From: Bacteroidales bacterium
GTDB lineage: Bacteria; Bacteroidota; Bacteroidia; Bacteroidales; VadinHA17
Assembly: GCA_003520925.1 (NCBI GenBank)
Contig: DOTV01000092.1
Location: 11,063-17,085 of the forward strand
Direction: 5' to 3'
Length of the DNA: 6,023 bases
The notes beneath the pieces are model-generated. The model saw nothing but the letters and a program-made list of their open reading frames with translations. It was not told the origin of the DNA and searched no databases. The position numbers and the translations under genes are program-made. Positions 1 to 5,963 of this stretch are shown one piece after another. Each line of letters opens with the position of its first letter. The first letter of the stretch is position 1.

Positions 1-401
1 TGACAAAGAGTACCGCAGAATTCAACCGATTCAGTAAGATGATATGCCTCAAAGCTTCCGTAAGTGGAAAGCAAAAGAATAATTAATGTCGCAATTGTGA
101 AACCGATAAATGCTTTTCTGTGCCTTGGATTATTCAGGTCAATAGCCGGTAAAAGCTTCTTTTGATCAGGGGTCGAAGCGATCCTTTTTTTTCTTGAAAT
201 CAATATTCCTACAGGGATCATTAAAAGTCCAAGGAGAAGAAATCCGGGTAAAATTATGTAGATGAACAACCCCAGGTTTGAATTGTTCTTTTCAAAAATT
301 GTTGAAATCAGGAACAATACTATGATCATTACAAAATTGATCGATGCGATCAGCATTCCAATTATTGTTATCCAGTTCCTGGCAGAAGATTTAAGTTTCA
401 T
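1..401 (-). CDS. NapC/NirT-type multihaem cytochrome c, N-terminal part (cut by window edge)
   Basis: Read from the ATG at 401-399, this frame stays open for 133 codons and leaves the window before any stop, so only the N-terminus is visible. It has three hydrophobic segments (about residues 11-33, 43-68 and 98-113) with a basic loop (RKKR, 70-73) between the second and third. Just after the third comes GSFEAYHLTESVEFCGTLC, followed by a codon starting CA (His or Gln). This closely resembles the segment leading into the first haem in NapC/NirT-type cytochromes, which in my recollection reads FCGxxCHxVM. That haem site would be CX3CH rather than CxxCH. The family takes electrons from membrane quinols and passes them to periplasmic cytochromes. 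NrfH and NapC themselves have one membrane anchor, so the three-segment N-terminus points to a different subfamily. The gene runs in the same direction as the hexahaem lipoprotein gene upstream of it, but a terminator lies between them. Haem number and acceptor cannot be seen. Confidence 0.8.
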   Translation of the reverse strand, partial: MKLKSSARNWITIIGMLIASINFVMIIVLFLISTIFEKNNSNLGLFIYIILPGFLLLGLLMIPVGILISRKKRIASTPDQKKLLPAIDLNNPRHRKAFIGFTIATLIILLLSTYGSFEAYHLTESVEFCGTLC

Positions 402-420
402 TTAGGTGGTGTTTAGTATA

Positions 421-428
421 CAAAGCTA
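421..428 (-). promoter_or_regulatory. Candidate -7 box of a Bacteroidota promoter for the NapC/NirT-type gene
   Basis: On the minus strand this reads TAGCTTTG, an exact match to the Bacteroidota -7 consensus TAnnTTTG. It lies 20 bp upstream of the ATG at 401, which implies a very short leader. The -33 element is weak: the nearest TTTG lies 24 bp upstream, inside the terminator arm, and otherwise there is only a T-run. The position just after the upstream gene's terminator supports a separate transcription unit for the downstream cytochrome. Confidence 0.45.
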
Positions 429-446
429 AGAAAATGGTCCTATATT

Positions 447-483
447 AAAAAACAAAGGCGTTTTATCAACGCCCATGTTTTTT
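447..483 (-). terminator. Intrinsic terminator of the hexahaem cytochrome gene (potentially bidirectional)
   Basis: Two 16-base arms (447-462 and 468-483) pair around the loop at 463-467 with only two mismatches. The core stem is GGCGTT/AACGCC, flanked by A-runs on one side and T-runs on the other. On the minus strand the stem is followed by GTTTTTT, as expected for rho-independent termination. It sits about 50 bp after the stop codon of the cytochrome gene. The symmetry means it could also stop plus-strand transcription, although no plus-strand gene feeds into it here. Confidence 0.85.
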
Positions 484-534
484 TTTATGAGAGTGCCAAA
501 GCACATCCGTTATTACAATTTTTCAGTATTCTAA

Positions 535-1875
535 CTAAATTCCGGCGGTTGTAAGCGCATCAATTGAATTCTGCAGCAGTGCCTTTGTATATTTATAATT
601 GTGTATACCCAGACTATATTCCCTCAGAGTCATCTGGAAATTGATCATAGAACCTGCAACCACATTTTTCAATGTCGGGAAAGTCGGGAGGGCTGTATTG
701 ATAGCTTTCTGATCATTTGTCCAAGAACTCGTGTTACCGGGATTCTTCCATTTACCTGCTGGATTGCTTGAAGGATCATAAATATCAAGATAACCGTCAA
801 AATTACCTGTTGTCAATCCTACCCACAAATTTGATTCGGCATCTGCGTCGCTGTGAAGGATATTTGTGCCACCACCGATTGAATTGATTTTTGCTGCAAG
901 GTTGTTCAGCAAAGTCTGTATCTCGGCTCTTGGAGTTTTCCAGAGAGTTGTGGACGCGGATGTAATCGGTGAAGTGTGGCAGCCTGTAACATTGCAGCCG
1001 GTAAAATTACCTTTGGCTACAAATGTATGACCTCCGGCTCTTCCTGTAATAGGTGACATGTGGCAATCCCCACAAGCTGCAGCAGTCGTATGGGTAGAAT
1101 TTGCATAGGTCTGAGTTCCTGTAAACTCAACTCCGCCCTGACCGGCATAAATTGCTCCGACTGTCCCGTAATGAACATGCATCCTGTACGACGGAAGGAC
1201 TTTGTTTGGTGCTGCATTCCCTACTGAACTGTCGTAAAAGTTTGCGGTAGGATTGGTAACAAACGAAGCATAATCGACAACATTGCCATCCGAAAGTGTA
1301 GTGCTTGTTGTAAGAGGTCTTGGCTGGTGACATTTGACACAGAGATTGCTCGTTCCGCCACCCTGCGTCAGGTTAATTGTTTTCGCAGCTTTCCACATTG
1401 TCATTGGTACAGCAGCAGTTGTGGTCAACGGGAAAAACTCAGTGCCGGCATATGTTTTATGCAGACTGCTGTGGCAGGTAAAACAGCTTAATATTCCATA
1501 AGCAATAGATGTTGTTGCTGCATAATCGTTTGCATATTTACCGGTTGTAGCGTTAAGGGTAAAGGTTGCAGGAACATTATTCTTGCAGACATATTTAAAG
1601 GCCTCCGATTCATGGCATGGAGAGCAACCTGCATTGCCAGCTTCTTCAAAGGCAGCTTCACCATATTTATGCTTGGAAAAACTGAATTCGACAACCTTCT
1701 GATCAACCACTGTCGGATTGTGACATAATTTGCATGTCTCATTTGCATCTTTGCCGTCCTTTCCGTCTGCTCCATCAGCTCCGTCTGCTCCTGCTGGTCC
1801 CATGGGACCTTCACAGGCAGAAAACAACAAAGTTGCTGAAATAAGCAGCGCAAATAGTTTAAACATGTTTTTCAT
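535..1875 (-). CDS. Hexahaem c-type cytochrome lipoprotein with collagen-like spacer
   Basis: Starting at the ATG at 1875, the product has 446 residues. It opens with a lipoprotein signal peptide (MKNMFKLFALLISATLLFSAC, lipobox FSAC, lipidated Cys21). The frame extends 11 codons upstream to a TTG, but that would bury the signal peptide, so I prefer the ATG. Residues 23-43 are seven Gly-X-Y triplets (GPM, GPA, three GAD, two GKD). Five CxxCH haem motifs follow at residues 48-52, 84-88, 131-135, 179-183 and 268-272, and a CX4CH (CNVTGCH) at 294-300. Possible distal haem ligands include His69, His139, His233, His235, His262, His283 and His425, enough for six bis-His haems. The C-terminal LGIHNYKYTKALL resembles the closing helix of other multihaem cytochromes. 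Cys97 belongs to no haem motif. The protein is probably an electron carrier or reductase anchored on the periplasmic face or in the outer membrane; its substrate is unknown. It is divergent from a Crp/Fnr regulator and ends before a clear terminator. Confidence 0.88.
   Translation of the reverse strand: MKNMFKLFALLISATLLFSACEGPMGPAGADGADGADGKDGKDANETCKLCHNPTVVDQKVVEFSFSKHKYGEAAFEEAGNAGCSPCHESEAFKYVCKNNVPATFTLNATTGKYANDYAATTSIAYGILSCFTCHSSLHKTYAGTEFFPLTTTAAVPMTMWKAAKTINLTQGGGTSNLCVKCHQPRPLTTSTTLSDGNVVDYASFVTNPTANFYDSSVGNAAPNKVLPSYRMHVHYGTVGAIYAGQGGVEFTGTQTYANSTHTTAAACGDCHMSPITGRAGGHTFVAKGNFTGCNVTGCHTSPITSASTTLWKTPRAEIQTLLNNLAAKINSIGGGTNILHSDADAESNLWVGLTTGNFDGYLDIYDPSSNPAGKWKNPGNTSSWTNDQKAINTALPTFPTLKNVVAGSMINFQMTLREYSLGIHNYKYTKALLQNSIDALTTAGI
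1747..1809 (-). repeat. Collagen-like Gly-X-Y repeat coding segment
   Basis: Twenty-one codons encode seven uninterrupted Gly-X-Y triplets directly after the lipidated cysteine and before the first haem motif. Three successive units are GAD and two are GKD. At this length it is likely a flexible hydrophilic tether between the lipid anchor and the haem domain rather than a stable collagen triple helix. Similar short Gly-rich spacers after the lipobox are, as I recall, common in Bacteroidota lipoproteins. Confidence 0.85.
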
Positions 1876-1921
1876 AGTATGGATTTTAGGATTATTTTCT
1901 CCATGCAAGATAATAAATTCA

Positions 1922-1943
1922 TATTGTTAATTAATTAACAATA
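1922..1943. promoter_or_regulatory. Perfect 22-bp palindrome, candidate operator in the divergent promoter region
   Basis: The two 11-base halves (TATTGTTAATT and its exact reverse complement) are contiguous with no mismatch. It begins 47 bp upstream of the cytochrome ATG (1875) and ends 140 bp upstream of the regulator ATG (2083). Written as TGTTA-N6-TAACA it has the length and half-site spacing of a CRP-type site (TGTGA-N6-TCACA), but the fourth base of each half is T rather than G. Its sequence is AT-rich, so part of the symmetry is cheap, yet 22 bp without a mismatch is unlikely by chance in so short a region. Confidence 0.5.
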
Positions 1944-1969
1944 AATATGTTATTTGCAATATTCAGAAT

Positions 1970-1983
1970 TGACAGATATGTCA
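1970..1983. promoter_or_regulatory. Inverted repeat TGACA-N4-TGTCA
   Basis: A 5-bp dyad, TGACA GATA TGTCA, lies in the middle of the divergent intergenic region. A third copy of the half (TGTCA at 1999-2003) sits 20 bp downstream in the same orientation as the second arm. The spacing does not fit the GA-N6-TC core of Crp/Fnr sites, so a different factor, or chance, is possible. Confidence 0.25.
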
Positions 1984-1990
1984 TGCATAA

Positions 1991-2004
1991 ATGATATATG
2001 TCAA
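1991..2004. promoter_or_regulatory. Candidate FNR-type box (ATGAT-N4-GTCAA)
   Basis: The sequence ATGAT ATAT GTCAA matches the FNR consensus TTGAT-N4-ATCAA at 8 of 10 defined positions, with the correct GA-N6-TC core spacing. It lies between the divergent cytochrome and Crp/Fnr-family genes, centred about 85 bp upstream of the regulator's ATG and about 122 bp upstream of the cytochrome's ATG. Autoregulation or control of the cytochrome by the neighbouring regulator is the natural inference. A short AT-rich match of this quality can occur by chance. Confidence 0.4.
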
Positions 2005-2018
2005 ATAAATTAGTGATA

Positions 2019-2047
2019 TTTGTAATTATTGATTTTAATTCAATTTG
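2019..2047 (+). promoter_or_regulatory. Candidate promoter of the Crp/Fnr-family gene
   Basis: TTTG at 2019-2022 is followed after 17 bp by TCAATTTG at 2040-2047, close to the Bacteroidota -33 TTTG / -7 TAnnTTTG pattern with one mismatch (C for A). Transcription would begin near 2054, about 30 bp before the ATG at 2083. That agrees with choosing this ATG rather than the upstream in-frame TTG at 2029. TTGA-N7-TCAA (2029-2043) overlaps the promoter and is one base off FNR spacing. Confidence 0.4.
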
Positions 2048-2082
2048 TATCTCTATTTTTAACCGCCCAAATAAAAAGGATT

Positions 2083-2778
2083 ATGCCTGGAAAAAATACC
2101 ATTGAAACTTGTGAAAACTGTCCGGTAAAGTGGGAAAACTTTAATCACCTTACTCAGGCTGAAATCAAACTTGTCAATGACAACAGGTACGAGGCAACGT
2201 TCAAAAAAGGGGAGATCCTCATTAAGCAGGACTCTCCATCCTCGAATGCACTGTTTCTTGCATCAGGAATGGCAAAGAGCTATTATGAAGGGATAAACGG
2301 AAATAATTTCATTTTGGGCATTTTGCTGCCCGGAAGGCTCATTATGGGTCCGGGTGCATTCGTCAATTCAAGGTATGCATATTCGGTATCGGCATTGACA
2401 CAGGTGCAGGCATGCTTTATAAACTTTGACATATTCAGGTATCTGATAAAGGTAAATGGGGAGTTCGCCGAAAGTCTTCTTCAGGATATTAGCCTGAAGG
2501 CTTTTCGATCGCATATTCGAATGGTCAACCTGGCCCAGAAAAAAATGGCCGGCAGACTTGCCGAAGTGGTGCTAAATTTCTCGGATGAAATTTTCAAGGC
2601 TGATGAATTTGACATTATCCTGTCGCGCCAGGAACTCGGTGAAATGACTAATATGGTGAAAGAAAGCGTTGTAAGGATTCTGAAAGAGTTTGAAGATTCG
2701 GGGGTTCTAAGCGCAAAATCGTCAGTAATAAAGATACTGGATAAGGTAAAATTACGTCAGATCTCTGAGAAAGGTTAA
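2083..2778 (+). CDS. Crp/Fnr-family transcriptional regulator with FNR-like cysteines
   Basis: The product has 231 residues from the ATG at 2083. A TTG at 2029 would add 18 residues, but AAAAAGGA precedes this ATG, though only 2 bases away, and the candidate promoter overlaps the longer start. The N-terminal cyclic-nucleotide-binding-type beta-barrel runs from about residue 22 to 120 (FKKGEILIKQD, LFLASGMAKSYYEG). A dimerisation helix follows at about 123-150, then a winged helix-turn-helix at about 152-222 with recognition helix KESVVRILKEF. Glu194 and Arg198 match the DNA-contacting Glu and Arg of CRP and FNR; Val197 replaces the FNR-specific Ser. Cys10, Cys13 and Cys111 align with Cys20, Cys23 and Cys122 of E. 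coli FNR, including the ALxxxxxC context of the last, but the Cys29 position is not a cysteine. The gene is divergent from the cytochrome gene and 83 bp upstream of ccsBA in the same direction, so it probably controls one or both in response to oxygen, nitric oxide or redox state. Confidence 0.88.
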   Translation: MPGKNTIETCENCPVKWENFNHLTQAEIKLVNDNRYEATFKKGEILIKQDSPSSNALFLASGMAKSYYEGINGNNFILGILLPGRLIMGPGAFVNSRYAYSVSALTQVQACFINFDIFRYLIKVNGEFAESLLQDISLKAFRSHIRMVNLAQKKMAGRLAEVVLNFSDEIFKADEFDIILSRQELGEMTNMVKESVVRILKEFEDSGVLSAKSSVIKILDKVKLRQISEKG

Positions 2779-2787
2779 TTATTTTAT

Positions 2788-2850
2788 CAGGTTGCAGGTT
2801 GCGTGTTGCATGTTAACCTGAAACCTGTAACTTGAAAAATGCAACATGAC
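2788..2850. repeat. Inverted array of 7-bp repeats (consensus CAGGTTN)
   Basis: The 63 bp after the regulator stop can be cut into exactly nine heptads. The left side reads CAGGTTG, CAGGTTG, CGTGTTG, CATGTTA on the plus strand. From about 2814 the same unit continues on the minus strand: read from 2848 leftwards it is CATGTTG, CATTTTT, CAAGTTA, CAGGTTT, CAGGTTA. The two blocks face each other, so the transcript could form a long imperfect stem in several registers. It fills almost the whole 83-bp gap before ccsBA. There is no T-run after it, so it is not a normal rho-independent terminator. I recall similar low-complexity CAGGTT/AACCTG stretches in intergenic regions of other Bacteroidota. 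Confidence 0.75.
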
Positions 2851-2861
2851 TTAACAAAAAA

Positions 2862-5800
2862 ATGAAAAACTTTAAATTCCTCTTCTCCCCTGTTTTCATG
2901 GGGATATTGTTTGTCGTATTTGCTGCATCGATGGCAGCCGCAACATTCATTGAAAATGATTACGGGTCAGCAGCTGCCTATAATTTTGTTTATGATACAA
3001 GATGGTTTGAGCTGATTTTATTCCTTCTGTCGGTTAACCTGATAGGACAGATGATTATTTTCAAGCTCTACAAAAAATCAAAAATTACGATATTCATTTT
3101 CCATCTTTCATTCGTAATGATGATTGCCGGAGCTGCAATAACAAGATATACAGGCTGGGAAGGCACTATTCACATCCGTGAGGGAGAAGAACAGAACAAA
3201 TGTTTTTCAGGGGACAAATTCCTGGTCTATCAGCTTGTGGATAAGACTGGAAAAATTCTGGATCAGAACTCCCAGAAATATTATATGGGATCCCAGTCGG
3301 CTGATAACTACAAAAAAAAGATCAGGTATGACGGTAAGGAGTATGATCTTATTCTTGCAAGGATTATTCCAAATGCCGCCGAAATAGTTACAGAATCTCC
3401 GGGAGGGGCTCCTGTAATTTCATTCGTCGTTACTGACAGTACCGGGAGGGAAATGGTTAAGCTCAGAAACGGAGAATCAACTCTTTTCAGAGATCTGTCA
3501 ATTGGTCTGAATCCGGTGTCAGAAAACGATGTCACTATTATTACAGACTCATCTTCATTTTATGTCAAATCAAAATTCCCTTTTGAGCAGTCAGGAATGA
3601 TGACTCAGGAGAAACAGACAATTATGCCGGGAGAAATCTCCAGGCTTTCTTCAATGCAGATCATTTCAGTAAAGGACTTGAAAATAGTTGCCCAGGAACT
3701 TGAAATTGCCGGAATCATTAAAACGGTTTCTTTAGACAGGACCAAGCAGGAAACAGGAAGGAACTCTTTTATTTTCAACCTCATCTCGGATGATAAACAA
3801 ACTGTCACAATTACTTTATGGGATAATGGCACGGAATATCAGACTTCAGGGTCAGCGGAAATTGATGGCAACACTCTCGGAATAACCTACGGGTCAGAAG
3901 AGATACCTCTGCCATTCTCCCTTAAGCTTACAGATTTTGTTCTCGAAAGGTATCCCGGCTCCAACAGTCCGTCGGGTTATAAAAGCAATATAGTTCTGAT
4001 TGACAGGGCTGATAACATTGAACGGCCATTTACAATATTCATGAACAATATTCTGAAACATAAAGGCTATCGCTTTTACCAGTCGTCCTATGATCAGGAT
4101 GAGATGGGAACTATTCTTGCCGTCAATCACGATCTTGCAGGTATGATGGTTACTTATACTGGATATGGTCTGCTTTTTCTATTTATTATACTATCCTTAC
4201 TTAACAGGAAATCAGTATTTTATGCAGTTAATGCAGAATACTGGAACTCAGCATTAAGAAAAAAGGCCTTTGTAATTGGGATCATGTTAATGTTTTCGGG
4301 GCTCATAAGTGTCGACGCTCAGAAACTCGTTGCCTCAAAGGATGCCTCAGAGGCATTCGGGAATGTGCTGGTACAGGATCAGAAAGGGAGGACAAAGCCC
4401 TTATTTACACTCAGTAATGACATTTTAAGAAAAGTTACAAGGGAAAACAAATTTGAAGGGTTGACACCCATGCAGGTTTTCCTCGGCGTCTACTTTGACT
4501 TCGACAATTGGAAAGATATTCCGATGATCAGGATTTCGAATAAGGATCTTCGTAACAGCCTTAACATCAGTGGCAATATGGCCTCTTTTTCTGACCTGGT
4601 TGATCTTCAGGGTGGAGGGTCCTATAAACTTTCAGATGACGTCAGCAAGGCATACTCAAAGGCTCCGGGTGCAAGGACAAAAGCCGATAAGGAAATAATG
4701 AAAGTAGATGAGCGGGTCAATATTCTTTACATGATTTATACAGGCGGTTTTCTGAAGATGTTTCCACTCAATGGTGATTCACATAACTGGGGCTCACCCG
4801 AAGAAGCCCTCAAGAGGGCAGTGAGCCGGGAAGACTCCATTTACCTTAAGAACGTAATGCCTTTATTTGCTGATGCTCTGCAGGCAAATAATATCTCAAC
4901 CGCCAAACAGATTGCAGCTTCAGTGAAGGAGTACCAGAAGAAATTCGCAGGTTATGACCTTCCGCCTGAATCAAAATCCAGAGCGGAATTACTTTACTAT
5001 AAGCTGATGATCTTTGAGCGACTATTCCCATTCTATGCCACAACAGGACTGCTTATGCTGATAGGGCTTATAATCATGGTAATAAAGGGAAGAAAGAATA
5101 CTTCCCTGTTTGTCAGGATTCTCAGCTGGATTCTTTTTATCGGATTCCTTTTCCATACATTCGGCCTGGGTATCAGGTGGTATGTTGCAGGTCATTCACC
5201 TATGAGCAACGGGTATGAGTCGATGATCTTTATCTCGTGGGTTACCCTGCTGGCCGGGTTTATCTTCAGCAGGAAATCGCCATTTGCACTATCTGCCACT
5301 GCAGTTCTTGCCGGGATGACCCTTATGGTTGCCCACCTGAGTTTTATGGATCCTGAGATAACAAACCTTGTTCCGGTTCTGAAATCTTACTGGCTCACAC
5401 TGCATGTCTCAGTTATAACAGGCAGTTATGGGTTCCTCGGACTAGGAGCAATTCTGGCAATAATTTCAATGATCCTGCTTCTGCTATCTGATAAAAACAA
5501 TATTGAAAGGATTTCCGGCACAATTGATGAACTGGTAGTAATCAATTACAAAACACTCACACTGGGACTGTATCTGCTGACGATCGGTACTTTTCTGGGT
5601 GCAGTTTGGGCAAATGAATCATGGGGCAGGTACTGGGGATGGGACCCTAAGGAGACCTGGTCGCTGATTACGATTATAATTTATAGTGTTGTTATCCATT
5701 CCAGGATGATTCCGGGGATGAAAGATATTTACACATTCAACCTGTTGTCGTTATTTGCCTTTTCATCAGTGCTAATGACATATTTCGGTGTTAACTATTA

Positions 5801-5948
5801 CCTTACAGGAATGCACTCTTATGCTGGAGGAGATCCGGTTCCGGTACCAGTTTTCGTTTATATAGCACTGATAGTACTTGTTTTACTTTCAATTGGTGCT
5901 TATACCAAATACCGGAAGTGGCAGCGCGGTAATGAGACAATGAAGTAG
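2862..5948 (+). CDS. ccsBA: CcsBA, fused ResB-CcsA cytochrome c synthetase (System II)
   Basis: The 1,028-residue product joins a ResB/CcsB-like half to a CcsA/ResC half; together they export haem and attach it to CxxCH motifs of apocytochromes outside the inner membrane. Membrane segments lie at about 8-28, 48-69 and 75-95, with the ResB motifs TFIENDYG and GTIHIREGE. A long extracytoplasmic domain (about 96-425) and a segment at 427-448 follow. A signal-like hydrophobic stretch (469-486, ending SVDAQ) marks the junction. After a second soluble region (about 487-720), the CcsA core has about seven membrane segments from 728 on and the haem-handling WWD motif WANESWGRYWGWDPKETW at 916-933. 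Conserved histidines are His81 (third segment), His778 (GHSPMSNGYES), His848 (LHVSV), His946 (HSR) and His985 (GMHSYAGG). By order and spacing, His848 and His985 fit the outer haem ligands, and His81 and His946 the membrane ones. The start lacks a Shine-Dalgarno but has ACAAAAAA before it, normal for this phylum. No thiol-reducing partner (ResA/CcsX) is visible. Confidence 0.95.
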   Translation: MKNFKFLFSPVFMGILFVVFAASMAAATFIENDYGSAAAYNFVYDTRWFELILFLLSVNLIGQMIIFKLYKKSKITIFIFHLSFVMMIAGAAITRYTGWEGTIHIREGEEQNKCFSGDKFLVYQLVDKTGKILDQNSQKYYMGSQSADNYKKKIRYDGKEYDLILARIIPNAAEIVTESPGGAPVISFVVTDSTGREMVKLRNGESTLFRDLSIGLNPVSENDVTIITDSSSFYVKSKFPFEQSGMMTQEKQTIMPGEISRLSSMQIISVKDLKIVAQELEIAGIIKTVSLDRTKQETGRNSFIFNLISDDKQTVTITLWDNGTEYQTSGSAEIDGNTLGITYGSEEIPLPFSLKLTDFVLERYPGSNSPSGYKSNIVLIDRADNIERPFTIFMNNILKHKGYRFYQSSYDQDEMGTILAVNHDLAGMMVTYTGYGLLFLFIILSLLNRKSVFYAVNAEYWNSALRKKAFVIGIMLMFSGLISVDAQKLVASKDASEAFGNVLVQDQKGRTKPLFTLSNDILRKVTRENKFEGLTPMQVFLGVYFDFDNWKDIPMIRISNKDLRNSLNISGNMASFSDLVDLQGGGSYKLSDDVSKAYSKAPGARTKADKEIMKVDERVNILYMIYTGGFLKMFPLNGDSHNWGSPEEALKRAVSREDSIYLKNVMPLFADALQANNISTAKQIAASVKEYQKKFAGYDLPPESKSRAELLYYKLMIFERLFPFYATTGLLMLIGLIIMVIKGRKNTSLFVRILSWILFIGFLFHTFGLGIRWYVAGHSPMSNGYESMIFISWVTLLAGFIFSRKSPFALSATAVLAGMTLMVAHLSFMDPEITNLVPVLKSYWLTLHVSVITGSYGFLGLGAILAIISMILLLLSDKNNIERISGTIDELVVINYKTLTLGLYLLTIGTFLGAVWANESWGRYWGWDPKETWSLITIIIYSVVIHSRMIPGMKDIYTFNLLSLFAFSSVLMTYFGVNYYLTGMHSYAGGDPVPVPVFVYIALIVLVLLSIGAYTKYRKWQRGNETMK

Positions 5949-5963
5949 GCTGCCTTCACAGCT

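Noticed and set aside
1..401. Assignment of the truncated membrane cytochrome as NrfH
   Set aside because: NrfH has one membrane anchor and a first haem motif of CxxCxxM type. This protein has three hydrophobic segments and a CX3C spacing.
493..504. Small dyad GTGC-CAAA-GCAC after the cytochrome stop
   Set aside because: It has only a 4-bp stem; the strong terminator a few bases further on explains transcription termination.
487..534. A 15-codon plus-strand open frame (ATG to TAA) between the two cytochrome genes
   Set aside because: It is very short, overlaps the T-run of the terminator, and lies antisense in the 3' untranslated region. It has no ribosome binding site and no recognisable peptide features.
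1796..1809. Perfect 14-bp palindrome GGTCCCATGGGACC
   Set aside because: It lies inside the Gly-Pro-Met-Gly-Pro codons of the collagen-like segment. Gly (GGN) and Pro (CCN) codons are naturally complementary, so coding constraint explains it.
1876..1908. An 11-codon N-terminal extension of the cytochrome lipoprotein from a TTG
   Set aside because: It would place a polar segment ahead of a well-formed lipoprotein signal peptide that begins at the ATG at 1875.
1730..1930. Plus-strand open frame antisense to the cytochrome N-terminus, rich in Pro-Ser-Ala repeats
   Set aside because: Its repeats are the mirror of the Gly-X-Y codons on the minus strand, where a signal peptide and haem motifs show the true gene.
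2029..2082. An 18-codon N-terminal extension of the Crp/Fnr-family regulator from a TTG
   Set aside because: The ATG at 2083 is preceded by AAAAAGGA, and the candidate promoter at 2019-2047 overlaps the longer start. The extension is not part of the family fold.
2788..2850. Repeat array considered as a CRISPR
   Set aside because: The units are 7 bp with no spacers and change orientation halfway, and no cas genes are present.
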